DNA of 7,133 bases from assembly GCA_020052635.1 (NCBI GenBank), contig JAGVOR010000072.1, positions 1 to 7,133 of the forward strand, in the 5' to 3' direction. The position numbers and the translations under genes were made by a program. How positions within the stretch are numbered: the stretch's first letter is position 1; every line of letters starts with the position of its first letter. This DNA comes from Candidatus Omnitrophota bacterium. Its GTDB lineage: Bacteria > Omnitrophota > Gorgyraeia > Gygaellales > Profunditerraquicolaceae. The notes beneath the pieces are model-generated. The model was not told the DNA's origin, did not search any database, and saw only the letters and a list, made by a program, of their open reading frames with translations. Positions 1 through 5,776 of the stretch are shown in pieces.

Positions 1-8
1 GGATAAGA

Positions 9-908
9 TTAAAGAATTTTGCGGCAAGCAGCGATATCTTTACGGATCTGGGCGGTTAATTCACTTAAAGAAGCAAACTTTTTATCTTGGCGGATGAATT
101 TTACAAATTGAATCTCCAGGGTCTTACCATAGATCTCTTGATGAAAATCAAAAATATGGACTTCAATAACCAGCGGATTATTTTTAAGCCCAATCGTCGG
201 CCGGTGGCCGATATAGCAAATTCCGTTATATTTTTTTTTAGAAAATATTACTTGCACGGCGTAGATCCCCGGCGGGGGGATCACCTCATGATGCGGTTTG
301 ATATTGGCAGTAGGAAACCCTAACCATCTGCCCAGCCGGCTGCCTCTGTTCACGGTGCCTAAAACACTGATCCGGCGCCCAAGCAATCTCTGGGCTTTAG
401 GCAATTGGGAATTTTTTATTAACTTTCTAATTTCGGTACTGCTTATGCTCATACCGCTTGACTTGATGACCTGGAAAATTTTAATCCCGAATTTATATTC
501 TTTGGCGCTTGCCGACAGCAAACGGCTATCACCCATCGCCCCCCGGCCGAAATGAAAATTCTTCCCCACGTAAACAAAGCTCGGGTGAATTTTCTCAAAA
601 AGTATTTTAGCAATAAAATCCCGGGCGCTGATTTTAGAGAAACTGCGGCTAAAATTAATCACGATACAGACATCCACCCCTAACTCGGCAATTAACCTTA
701 AACGGTGGCTTAAAGAATACAGGCTGGCTTTGCCTTGCGGATGGGGAAAAAAAGTCAAGACTAAACTGGCCCCTTTAATCTGCCTGGCTTTCTTCACTGC
801 CGCCTTTAAGATGTTACGGTGACCCAGATGCAAGCCATCAAACACCCCTAAGGCGATGACCGGCCTCTTAAAACGGATAATTCTTTTAATCCCGTAAATA
901 ATCCTCAT
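9..908 (-). CDS. ribF: Bifunctional riboflavin kinase / FAD synthetase
   Basis: This enzyme phosphorylates riboflavin to FMN and then adenylylates FMN to FAD in the cytoplasm, supplying flavin cofactors. The 299-residue length is normal for the family. The N-terminal FAD-synthetase half shows the nucleotidyltransferase motif GVFDGLHLGH (21-30), FFPHP (53-57), the VGKNFHFGRGAMGD loop (114-127) and SSTEIR (156-161). The C-terminal riboflavin-kinase half shows GRWLGFPTAN (193-202), PPPGIYAV (211-218) and EVHIFDF (249-255). Both catalytic halves look intact. The start is ATG, 17 bp after the nrnA stop. The Shine-Dalgarno is poor: the nearest purine-rich run, AGAAAG, overlaps the end of nrnA about 11 nt upstream, so translation may depend partly on coupling to nrnA. 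It is the last gene visible in the apparent operon, and only 8 bases follow its TAA. Function is known from the family; the motifs are seen directly. Confidence 0.97.
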   Translation of the reverse strand: MRIIYGIKRIIRFKRPVIALGVFDGLHLGHRNILKAAVKKARQIKGASLVLTFFPHPQGKASLYSLSHRLRLIAELGVDVCIVINFSRSFSKISARDFIAKILFEKIHPSFVYVGKNFHFGRGAMGDSRLLSASAKEYKFGIKIFQVIKSSGMSISSTEIRKLIKNSQLPKAQRLLGRRISVLGTVNRGSRLGRWLGFPTANIKPHHEVIPPPGIYAVQVIFSKKKYNGICYIGHRPTIGLKNNPLVIEVHIFDFHQEIYGKTLEIQFVKFIRQDKKFASLSELTAQIRKDIAACRKIL

Positions 909-925
909 CTTTTAATGTGCTTTCT

Positions 926-1909
926 TCAACATCGGAAAATTATCTTAAGTTCACTGCAGATTTTAGCAACAACCTTACGCCTGACCGCCTGGATATTCCC
1001 CGCGAGAGTGCAACCGGCGGCTGTTTTATGCCCTCCCCCTGCGAAAAATGCTGCGATCTTATTCACATCCACCTTGCCTTGGCTTCTCAAATTAACCCGC
1101 ACTTCTGATCTTTTCCCTAAATTATTTTTAAATAATGCGACCACCTCTACCCCCTTGATTAGGCGGCCGAAGTTCAAGACCTGATCCGCCAGGTCAATTG
1201 CCGAAACGCCAGGTCCGGGAAAATACTCATCAATCGTAAAAACGGCGATTTTACCTTGCGCGAAAAATTTAACCCCGGATTGAATCTTAAGCAGGGGCTT
1301 AACTGCTGCCAGAGGGATATTCTCATAAGCAAACCGGTAAACCCGGGCCACCTTAATCCCGTATTGCACAAGCTCGGCAGCGGCAGAAAACGTGGCGCTG
1401 GAGGTATTAGAATAACGGAAAGACCCGGTATCCGTCATCATCCCGGTATATAAAACTAGAGCAGACTTTTGATCAAAACGCAGATGTAATTTTTTATATA
1501 AATCGTAGATCATTTCTGAGCAGGAAGAAGAACCGGGATTCACCCAATTGACATCACCGAAGTTTTGATTACTGATATGGTGATCGATATTAAGTACCGG
1601 CTGGCCCTGGCGCAGCTTATAAACTCCGCCCGTACGCTTTAAATCGGCGCAGTCCAGAACTACCAAGCAATCGAATTTAATCCGGCTTGATTGCTTATGC
1701 AAGCGCCGGATATACTGCAGACCGGGGAGAAAATCATAACCATAAGGCAGTTGATCATCGCTAATAATCGTTGCTCGTTTCCCCAATTGCTTTACTAAAT
1801 AATAAAATCCCAACTCGGCCCCCAAAGCATCCCCCTCGGGATTAGTATGAGCAACGATTAAATAATTATGATATTTCTTAATACTGCGGCAAATGGCATT
1901 TATACTCAA
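926..1909 (-). CDS. nrnA: DHH/DHHA1 phosphoesterase, NrnA-like (nanoRNase / pAp phosphatase)
   Basis: Members of this family degrade very short RNA oligomers and often dephosphorylate 3'-phosphoadenosine 5'-phosphate; some act on cyclic dinucleotide products. The 327 residues are typical. The DHH domain shows motif I HTNPEGDALG (21-30), LDCAD (85-89), NIDHH (107-111) and MTDTGSFRYSNTS (158-170). The C-terminal DHHA1 substrate-binding domain ends with GGGHKTAAG (291-299). Motif I carries Glu25 where many relatives have Asp (NPDGDA), a conservative change that keeps a metal-capable carboxylate. The start is TTG, chosen because AAGGAG sits 6 nt upstream and no ATG lies near the expected N-terminus. 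It begins 15 bp after the rbfA stop and precedes ribF, the usual neighbourhood for nrnA. The exact substrate (nanoRNA, pAp or pGpG) cannot be told from sequence alone. Confidence 0.93.
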   Translation of the reverse strand: MSINAICRSIKKYHNYLIVAHTNPEGDALGAELGFYYLVKQLGKRATIISDDQLPYGYDFLPGLQYIRRLHKQSSRIKFDCLVVLDCADLKRTGGVYKLRQGQPVLNIDHHISNQNFGDVNWVNPGSSSCSEMIYDLYKKLHLRFDQKSALVLYTGMMTDTGSFRYSNTSSATFSAAAELVQYGIKVARVYRFAYENIPLAAVKPLLKIQSGVKFFAQGKIAVFTIDEYFPGPGVSAIDLADQVLNFGRLIKGVEVVALFKNNLGKRSEVRVNLRSQGKVDVNKIAAFFAGGGHKTAAGCTLAGNIQAVRRKVVAKICSELKIIFRC

Positions 1910-1915
1910 CTTAGA

Positions 1916-1921
1916 CTCCTT
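1916..1921 (-). promoter_or_regulatory. Ribosome-binding site for the TTG-started nrnA
   Basis: AAGGAG on the minus strand, 6 nt before the TTG at 1909 and wholly within the 15-bp rbfA-nrnA gap. It decides the start, since no ATG or GTG is placed better for the DHH N-terminus. Confidence 0.75.
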
Positions 1922-1924
1922 ATT

Positions 1925-2302
1925 TTAGGCATCTGGATCGGTTTCTCCGGCAGAAGACGGAGGCAGCTTTTCTTTAATTTCATTAAGCACCTCCTGAATC
2001 TTAACACTGTATTCGGTCGAATGGTCCTCTTCAAACATCAGTTCGGTGGCAAAACGCAGGTTGATCCTTTGCGCTACCAGGCTGCGGATAAAACCTAAAG
2101 CCGAATCCAGGGCAAGTTTAGTTTTTTTGCTAGCCTCCTCCTTACCCAAAACGCTGTAAAAAATTTTAGCATTCCTTAAGTCCTTGGATAACTCCACCCG
2201 CGTAACCGTTACAAAGCCGATCCGGGGGTCTTTTAATTCATCATGAATAATCAAACTAACTTCCTTTTTGATCGCTTCTTCGACTCGCTCATGCCTCGAC
2301 AT
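1925..2302 (-). CDS. rbfA: Ribosome-binding factor A (30S maturation)
   Basis: RbfA binds the immature 30S subunit and helps 16S rRNA 5'-end maturation and cold adaptation. The 125 residues fit the family. The KH-like fold is recognisable from KDPRIGFVTVTRVELSKDLR (24-43), the AKIFYSVLG strand (45-53), the Ala-x-Gly kink A68-L-G70 of the modified KH helix-kink-helix, and LRFATELMFEED (82-93) near the final strand. The ATELMF segment has Thr where many RbfA proteins have Pro (PELxF). A short polar tail (about 113-125) is probably disordered. The ATG start has GGGGAG-type Shine-Dalgarno bases 8 nt upstream. The gene lies 18 bp after the nucleotidyltransferase stop and 15 bp before nrnA. In many bacteria rbfA follows infB; here it does not. 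Confidence 0.95.
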   Translation of the reverse strand: MSRHERVEEAIKKEVSLIIHDELKDPRIGFVTVTRVELSKDLRNAKIFYSVLGKEEASKKTKLALDSALGFIRSLVAQRINLRFATELMFEEDHSTEYSVKIQEVLNEIKEKLPPSSAGETDPDA

Positions 2303-2320
2303 ATTTTTGCTCCCCAGTTG

Positions 2321-3595
2321 TTATTTCTCTGCCGCTAATTTTTTAATCAAAACTAACTCTGCCCGGCGGCCGTTTACCTGGCCGTTAAGTTTAGCCTTAA
2401 GTACTTTCGCCAGGATCTTCTGATAGCGCGGTCCGGGCAAAACCCCCAGGCACCCCAAATCATGCCCACCGACACAAAGACGCATCCCGTTATAAACGGC
2501 GAAAAATTCCAGAAGGTGTTTTTGTAAATATTTATTTTTTACGGTTGTTTTGAGCAAAATAACCGCTTCATAACTTAAAGGCTCAACTAAAGAAAAGATT
2601 TTATCCGCAGTGACCTCTTTTCTGCTCAAAACGTAAATAATTTTGCTCCGCTGCCGATAATAGCCCAGCAGGCGCTTAACTTCGCCTTTACGCAAGCTTA
2701 AGCGATCAATTACCCGCTTGATCTGTGCCCGGCTAAGCGGTGCAAGTAAAAGCGCAAAGTAAACCAGCCAACGATCAAGCGCCCGGCGGCGCGGAAAGTT
2801 TTTTGCAAACCAGTCCAATTGCTGTTTAGCTAAACGAAACAGGGTTTGCGTTCCCCGGCTGACTTTAAGCTTGGGGTGGAGGCAAGAAAGCGCCCCTAAT
2901 CTGCTTAACTCCCTAAGCGGTTTAAAGGGTTCATTTTCCTTAAGCAGCAGGATCAGTTCATCGCGCAGGCGATGCGGATTGACACAAGCCAAACATCCCT
3001 GTTTTACCGCTTTTTTTAGTAACCCCAGGGTAGCGGTTTCGATCCTAAACCCGAAGCGGCAGCTAAAACGCAGTGCCCTTAAAATACGGGTAGGGTCATC
3101 TTGAAAGCTTAAAGCATGCAGGATACGAATACGTCCGGCGGCTAAATCTTTCTGCCCGCCGAACAGGTCAATGATTTGATGATCCTGTCCCGGATTAATA
3201 TTTACTGCCAGGGTATTAATCGTAAAATCCCTCCGCGCCAAGTCATCGGGCAATCCTCCCGGGCTAACCTGCGGCAGCGCTGCCGGCTGCGGATAGCTCT
3301 CCCGACGGGTAGTAGCGATATCCAATTTCAGATCTCCGGGAAGCATTAAAGTAGCGGTTTTAAACCTTTCATGAATAACCAACCCGGCACTGAGCCTTTT
3401 AGCCATCTGCCTGGCAAAAAACAAGCCGTCACCTTCGACAGTCATATCTAAATCAAAATGCTTAACCCCCAGGATTAAATCCCGCACCGATCCGCCGACC
3501 AGATATGCCGGCATCCCCAGGCTGACTGAGGCGGCTTGCGCCTGCCGGATAATTCTTTTCAGCTGGAGAGGTAATTTATCTAAGTATTTTTTCAT
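2321..3595 (-). CDS. Class II tRNA nucleotidyltransferase (CCA-adding, A-adding or poly(A) polymerase type)
   Basis: This family extends RNA 3' ends without a template, most often adding CCA to tRNA. The 424-residue protein has the class II head: GGSVRD (34-39) with flexible-loop glycines, the metal-binding pair D48 and D50 in FDLDMTVEGD, RRDFTIN (121-127), DLFGGQKDL (143-151), and the DDPTRILRALRF segment (166-177) leading into the helical neck. HRLRDEL (208-214) lies where CCA-adding enzymes such as E. coli Cca have an ER-containing nucleotide-recognition helix; here His precedes the Arg. The remainder is a helical body/tail with many basic residues, suited to RNA binding. No HD domain motif is evident in the C-terminal half. 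The start is ATG with AGGA 6 nt upstream. Whether it adds CCA, only CC or A, or poly(A) cannot be settled from one gene, so I give no symbol; cca would be the default. Confidence 0.9.
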   Translation of the reverse strand: MKKYLDKLPLQLKRIIRQAQAASVSLGMPAYLVGGSVRDLILGVKHFDLDMTVEGDGLFFARQMAKRLSAGLVIHERFKTATLMLPGDLKLDIATTRRESYPQPAALPQVSPGGLPDDLARRDFTINTLAVNINPGQDHQIIDLFGGQKDLAAGRIRILHALSFQDDPTRILRALRFSCRFGFRIETATLGLLKKAVKQGCLACVNPHRLRDELILLLKENEPFKPLRELSRLGALSCLHPKLKVSRGTQTLFRLAKQQLDWFAKNFPRRRALDRWLVYFALLLAPLSRAQIKRVIDRLSLRKGEVKRLLGYYRQRSKIIYVLSRKEVTADKIFSLVEPLSYEAVILLKTTVKNKYLQKHLLEFFAVYNGMRLCVGGHDLGCLGVLPGPRYQKILAKVLKAKLNGQVNGRRAELVLIKKLAAEK

Positions 3596-3638
3596 CGTTT
3601 ATCCTGCATTCTAAATTCCATATTCTACCTTCTGCTCT

Positions 3639-4526
3639 TTAGGGGCGAGGGTGAAACATCTTGTGAATTGTTTTCAGCCGCTCTTTATCGATATGCGTAT
3701 AAATTTGCGTGGTAGAAATATTGGCATGCCCCAGCATCTCCTGGACCGAACGTAAATCCGCCCCTCTTTCCAATAAATGAGTAGCGAATGAATGCCTCAA
3801 GGTATGCACTTTAATCAGTTTTTTTATTTTAGCTTGCCGGCCGTAACGCTTAATCAGTTTCCAAATCGATTGCCGGGATAATTTTGCCCCGCTGCGCCCG
3901 ACAAAAATAAAATCCGATACCTTCTGATTCATAAAATGCGGACGGCTGGATTCCAGGTACCGCTTGATACTCGCAATAGCCTTTTTACCCAACGGGATAA
4001 TCCGCTCCTTATTGCCCTTTCCGATACAGCGCAAAAAACCGATATCTAAATTTACGTTATTGGTTTTAAGGTTGCTTAATTCCGAAACCCGCATCCCCGT
4101 AGCATAAAGGGTTTCTAAAATCGATTTATCTCTGATCCCTTGCTTATCGCGCACATCCGGCTGGCTGATTAAAGCCTCCACTTCATTCACCGAAAGGGTA
4201 TCCGGGATCTTCTTCCATAACTTCGGGGAATCAATCAAAGTAGTCGGATCGCTCTTTAAAATCCTCTCTCTGGCTAAAAACCGGTGGAACATGCGGATCG
4301 CAGCAAGGCGCCGCGAAATACTGGTTGGCGATATCCCCTGGTCTTTTTGCGCCAGCATAAAATCCACAATATCGCTTTTGGCGGCTTTAGAGAGCAGGGT
4401 AATCCCCCGCTTATCGATAAAATCTAAATATCGGTTTAAGTCCGCCCGGTAGGCCACAATCGTGTTGTTGGCCAGGGCGCGCTCAACCGAAAGATAATCT
4501 AAGAATGAATCGATCAGCTCTTTCAC
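3639..4526 (-). CDS. xerD: Tyrosine recombinase, XerC/XerD type
   Basis: This is a site-specific recombinase of the family that resolves chromosome dimers at dif with FtsK. Its 295 residues match XerD/XerC. The N-terminal SAM-like core-binding domain spans about 1-100, with VERALANNTIVAYRADL (14-30). The catalytic domain keeps all the expected residues: R146 in ATGMRVSEL, the beta-hairpin Lys in GKGNKER (169-175), H241 and R244 in HTLRHSFATH, H267 in MLGH, and the nucleophile Y276 in TTQIYTH. It starts with GTG, supported by AAAGGAGG 6 nt upstream. It sits among housekeeping genes with no integrase-style cargo, no visible attachment repeats and no neighbouring phage genes, which favours a resident Xer protein over a mobile-element integrase. 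XerD is preferred over XerC on overall resemblance only. I see no dif-like site in the window. Confidence 0.9.
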   Translation of the reverse strand: MKELIDSFLDYLSVERALANNTIVAYRADLNRYLDFIDKRGITLLSKAAKSDIVDFMLAQKDQGISPTSISRRLAAIRMFHRFLARERILKSDPTTLIDSPKLWKKIPDTLSVNEVEALISQPDVRDKQGIRDKSILETLYATGMRVSELSNLKTNNVNLDIGFLRCIGKGNKERIIPLGKKAIASIKRYLESSRPHFMNQKVSDFIFVGRSGAKLSRQSIWKLIKRYGRQAKIKKLIKVHTLRHSFATHLLERGADLRSVQEMLGHANISTTQIYTHIDKERLKTIHKMFHPRP

Positions 4527-4532
4527 CCCGCC

Positions 4533-4540
4533 CCTCCTTT
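4533..4540 (-). promoter_or_regulatory. Ribosome-binding site for the GTG-started recombinase
   Basis: AAAGGAGG on the minus strand, 6 nt before the GTG at 4526. It supports a non-ATG start that gives the normal Xer N-terminus (MKELIDSFLDYL). Confidence 0.75.
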
Positions 4541-4548
4541 CTACCTGG

Positions 4549-4584
4549 CCCTCTCTATCCTCATAACAAATAAACTAGAAAGGG
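4549..4584 (-). other. Imperfect intergenic hairpin between hydrolase and recombinase genes
   Basis: In the transcript CCCUUUCUA (4584-4576) can pair with UAGAGAGGG (4557-4549): eight Watson-Crick pairs and one U-G wobble closing an 18-nt loop. No U-tract follows, so it is not a standard intrinsic terminator. It fills half of the 66-bp gap, the largest between genes here, and could be a processing or stability element. Significance is unproven. Confidence 0.25.
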
Positions 4585-4592
4585 CGCGTTAA

Positions 4593-5213
4593 TTATAAAC
4601 TAAACGTACTGCCGCTCTTTTCCCTGCCGATGGTAGTGGATGAACCGTGCCCCGGATAAACTTTGGTCGAAAGCGGTAAGGTAAATAGCCTTTGCCGAAT
4701 CGCTTCCTCGAGGTCGCGCTGGCTTCCACCGGGCAGGTCCCAGCGCCCTACCCCCTGGCAAAATAACGTATCCCCCGTAAAAACAATATCGTTTTGAGGT
4801 TTTTTCATCAATAAACCGATACCGCCGGGAGTATGCCCCGGAAGATGGATTACCTCCAGCTCCAAACAATCCAAAATGATAGCTTCTTTGTCCTCCAGCG
4901 CCCTAACCGCAGAACGGACTTTATAGGCCAGCGAAAAGCTGGCCGAAAGATTTTTCCGCGGGTCAAGCAGCATCGGCAGGTCTTTTTTATGTGCACAGAC
5001 TAGTACCCCGAATTCATCATCGCTGCCGATATGATCATAATGGCCATGGGTATTAATTACCATCGCAGGTTTTAATTGATGCCGCTTTAAAACATCATTG
5101 ATTTTATCCGCCTGATCCCCCGGATCGATAATTATCGCGCTTTGACCGGCGGCGCAAGCTAAAACATAACAATTAACCTGCATTACTCCGACATTAATTG
5201 TCTCTAAAATCAT
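4593..5213 (-). CDS. Metallo-beta-lactamase-fold hydrolase, glyoxalase II / YcbL-like
   Basis: A 206-residue, probably cytoplasmic metal-dependent hydrolase with the glyoxalase II-type MBL fold. The dinuclear metal ligands are all present: H56, H58, D60 and H61 in THGHYDH, H127 in GHTPGG, D148 in TGDTLF and H189 in YPGHG. The GVGRWDLPGGS stretch (154-164) is typical of the short YcbL-like subgroup, which lacks the extra C-terminal helical domain of true glyoxalase II. Thioester hydrolysis is plausible but not shown. The extreme C-terminus (REKSGSTFSL) departs from the NPF-type ending common in relatives. The ATG overlaps the TGA of the upstream lipoprotein gene by 4 bp (ATGA), and no good Shine-Dalgarno precedes it, so translation is probably coupled. 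The substrate is unknown; no biochemical role follows from the neighbours. Confidence 0.9.
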   Translation of the reverse strand: MILETINVGVMQVNCYVLACAAGQSAIIIDPGDQADKINDVLKRHQLKPAMVINTHGHYDHIGSDDEFGVLVCAHKKDLPMLLDPRKNLSASFSLAYKVRSAVRALEDKEAIILDCLELEVIHLPGHTPGGIGLLMKKPQNDIVFTGDTLFCQGVGRWDLPGGSQRDLEEAIRQRLFTLPLSTKVYPGHGSSTTIGREKSGSTFSL

Positions 5214-5704
5214 AATAAATAATTCTTTATCTTAGGGTAGATAAAGCCCTTATGGATATTTGACTTAATTTTTTCCGCTTCCCTGAATGAACGGTTATTA
5301 TTGGACCCGTAAGGATCGTTTTTAATCTCCCCCAACAGATCATTTAACCTGGCGATTTGCGCATCAAAACTCTTCTGCCCATCCGCTGTCAGCATATTTC
5401 TCAAATAAACCAAGTTCTTTAATGCCTGCTCGGCGCAATCTATTCTTTTCTTTAAGCTTGCGCTTTGCACCAGGGAATTAAGCAATTCATCATGCCAAGT
5501 ACTCCAATAGGTGTAATACTGGCGGTAAATCTCCTCTTTACTCATATTCGGCCCCTTATATTCTTCCGGGACTAACACCATTTCAATCGGGGTATCGGAT
5601 TTTTTAGATTTTCGGGTAAATTTACGCACGAAAGCTTCGCAGCCTACCAACTCCAACATAAGCATACCGAAAAATATAAGCATTAACATCTTTTTAATCA
5701 ACAT
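5210..5704 (-). CDS. Small lipoprotein of unknown function
   Basis: I do not recognise a named function. The protein is 164 residues from the ATG at 5704. That start is preferred over an in-frame TTG 36 bp upstream because AGGAGGAGA lies just ahead of the ATG, and because it gives a proper signal peptide: K4-K5, a hydrophobic core at about 6-17 and the lipobox LVGC (19-22), with Cys22 the likely lipidated residue. Glu23 at +2 would suit outer-membrane sorting where a Lol pathway exists. A basic stretch VRKFTRKSKK (26-35) and a linker with VPEEYKGP (45-52) follow. The rest is charged and probably helical: an aromatic patch YRQYYTYWSTWHDEL (60-74), then helices at about 75-105 and 108-129, which may pair as a coiled coil. 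It sits 51 bp after ligA and overlaps the hydrolase start by ATGA. The layout resembles Omnitrophota hypothetical lipoproteins, from memory only. Confidence 0.85.
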   Translation of the reverse strand: MLIKKMLMLIFFGMLMLELVGCEAFVRKFTRKSKKSDTPIEMVLVPEEYKGPNMSKEEIYRQYYTYWSTWHDELLNSLVQSASLKKRIDCAEQALKNLVYLRNMLTADGQKSFDAQIARLNDLLGEIKNDPYGSNNNRSFREAEKIKSNIHKGFIYPKIKNYLL

Positions 5705-5710
5705 TGACGA

Positions 5711-5719
5711 TCTCCTCCT
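5711..5719 (-). promoter_or_regulatory. Ribosome-binding site deciding the lipoprotein start
   Basis: AGGAGGAGA on the minus strand, with the AGGAGG core 9 nt before the ATG at 5704. It is the strongest Shine-Dalgarno in the window. It lies downstream of the alternative TTG at 5740, so it supports the shorter protein with an intact lipoprotein signal peptide. Confidence 0.8.
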
Positions 5720-5743
5720 GCAGTAATAAGCAATTATCAAAAC

Positions 5744-5776
5744 CGGTTGGCCCGTTTAAACCAGGCGAGCCAACCG
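5744..5776 (-). terminator. Hairpin over the ligA stop codon, possible weak terminator or attenuator
   Basis: On the minus strand CGGTTGGC (5776-5769) and GCCAACCG (5751-5744) form a perfect 8-bp inverted repeat with a 17-nt loop that contains the ligA TAA. The transcript continues GUUUUGAUAAUU, so the U-run is short. The large loop and poor U-tract make it a weak terminator at best. It could reduce readthrough from ligA, act as an mRNA processing or stability element, or be chance. Confidence 0.3.

Noticed and set aside
264..282. Inverted repeat GATCCCC / GGGGATC with a 5-base spacer
   Set aside because: It sits inside ribF and is explained by the codons for the conserved IPPPGIY segment of the riboflavin kinase domain. 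No U-tract or gene boundary is nearby.
87..555. Two overlapping plus-strand open frames of 78 and 85 codons
   Set aside because: Both lie antisense to ribF, whose motifs are intact across the region. Composition is not protein-like and I see no supporting ribosome-binding site.
3639..4526. Recombinase as the integrase of a genomic island
   Set aside because: There is no tRNA target, no att-like direct repeats, no phage or cargo genes and no strand switch around it. All neighbours are core genes in one direction.
4600..4869. Minus-strand open frame of 89 codons within the hydrolase gene
   Set aside because: It is out of frame with the hydrolase, whose metal ligands H127, D148 and H189 are encoded across the same bases in the correct frame. 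There is no sign of a frameshift.
5705..5740. Longer lipoprotein beginning at TTG 5740 (12 extra residues)
   Set aside because: The extension (MIIAYYCRRRSS) would spoil the signal peptide, and the strong AGGAGGAGA lies inside it, just ahead of the ATG at 5704.
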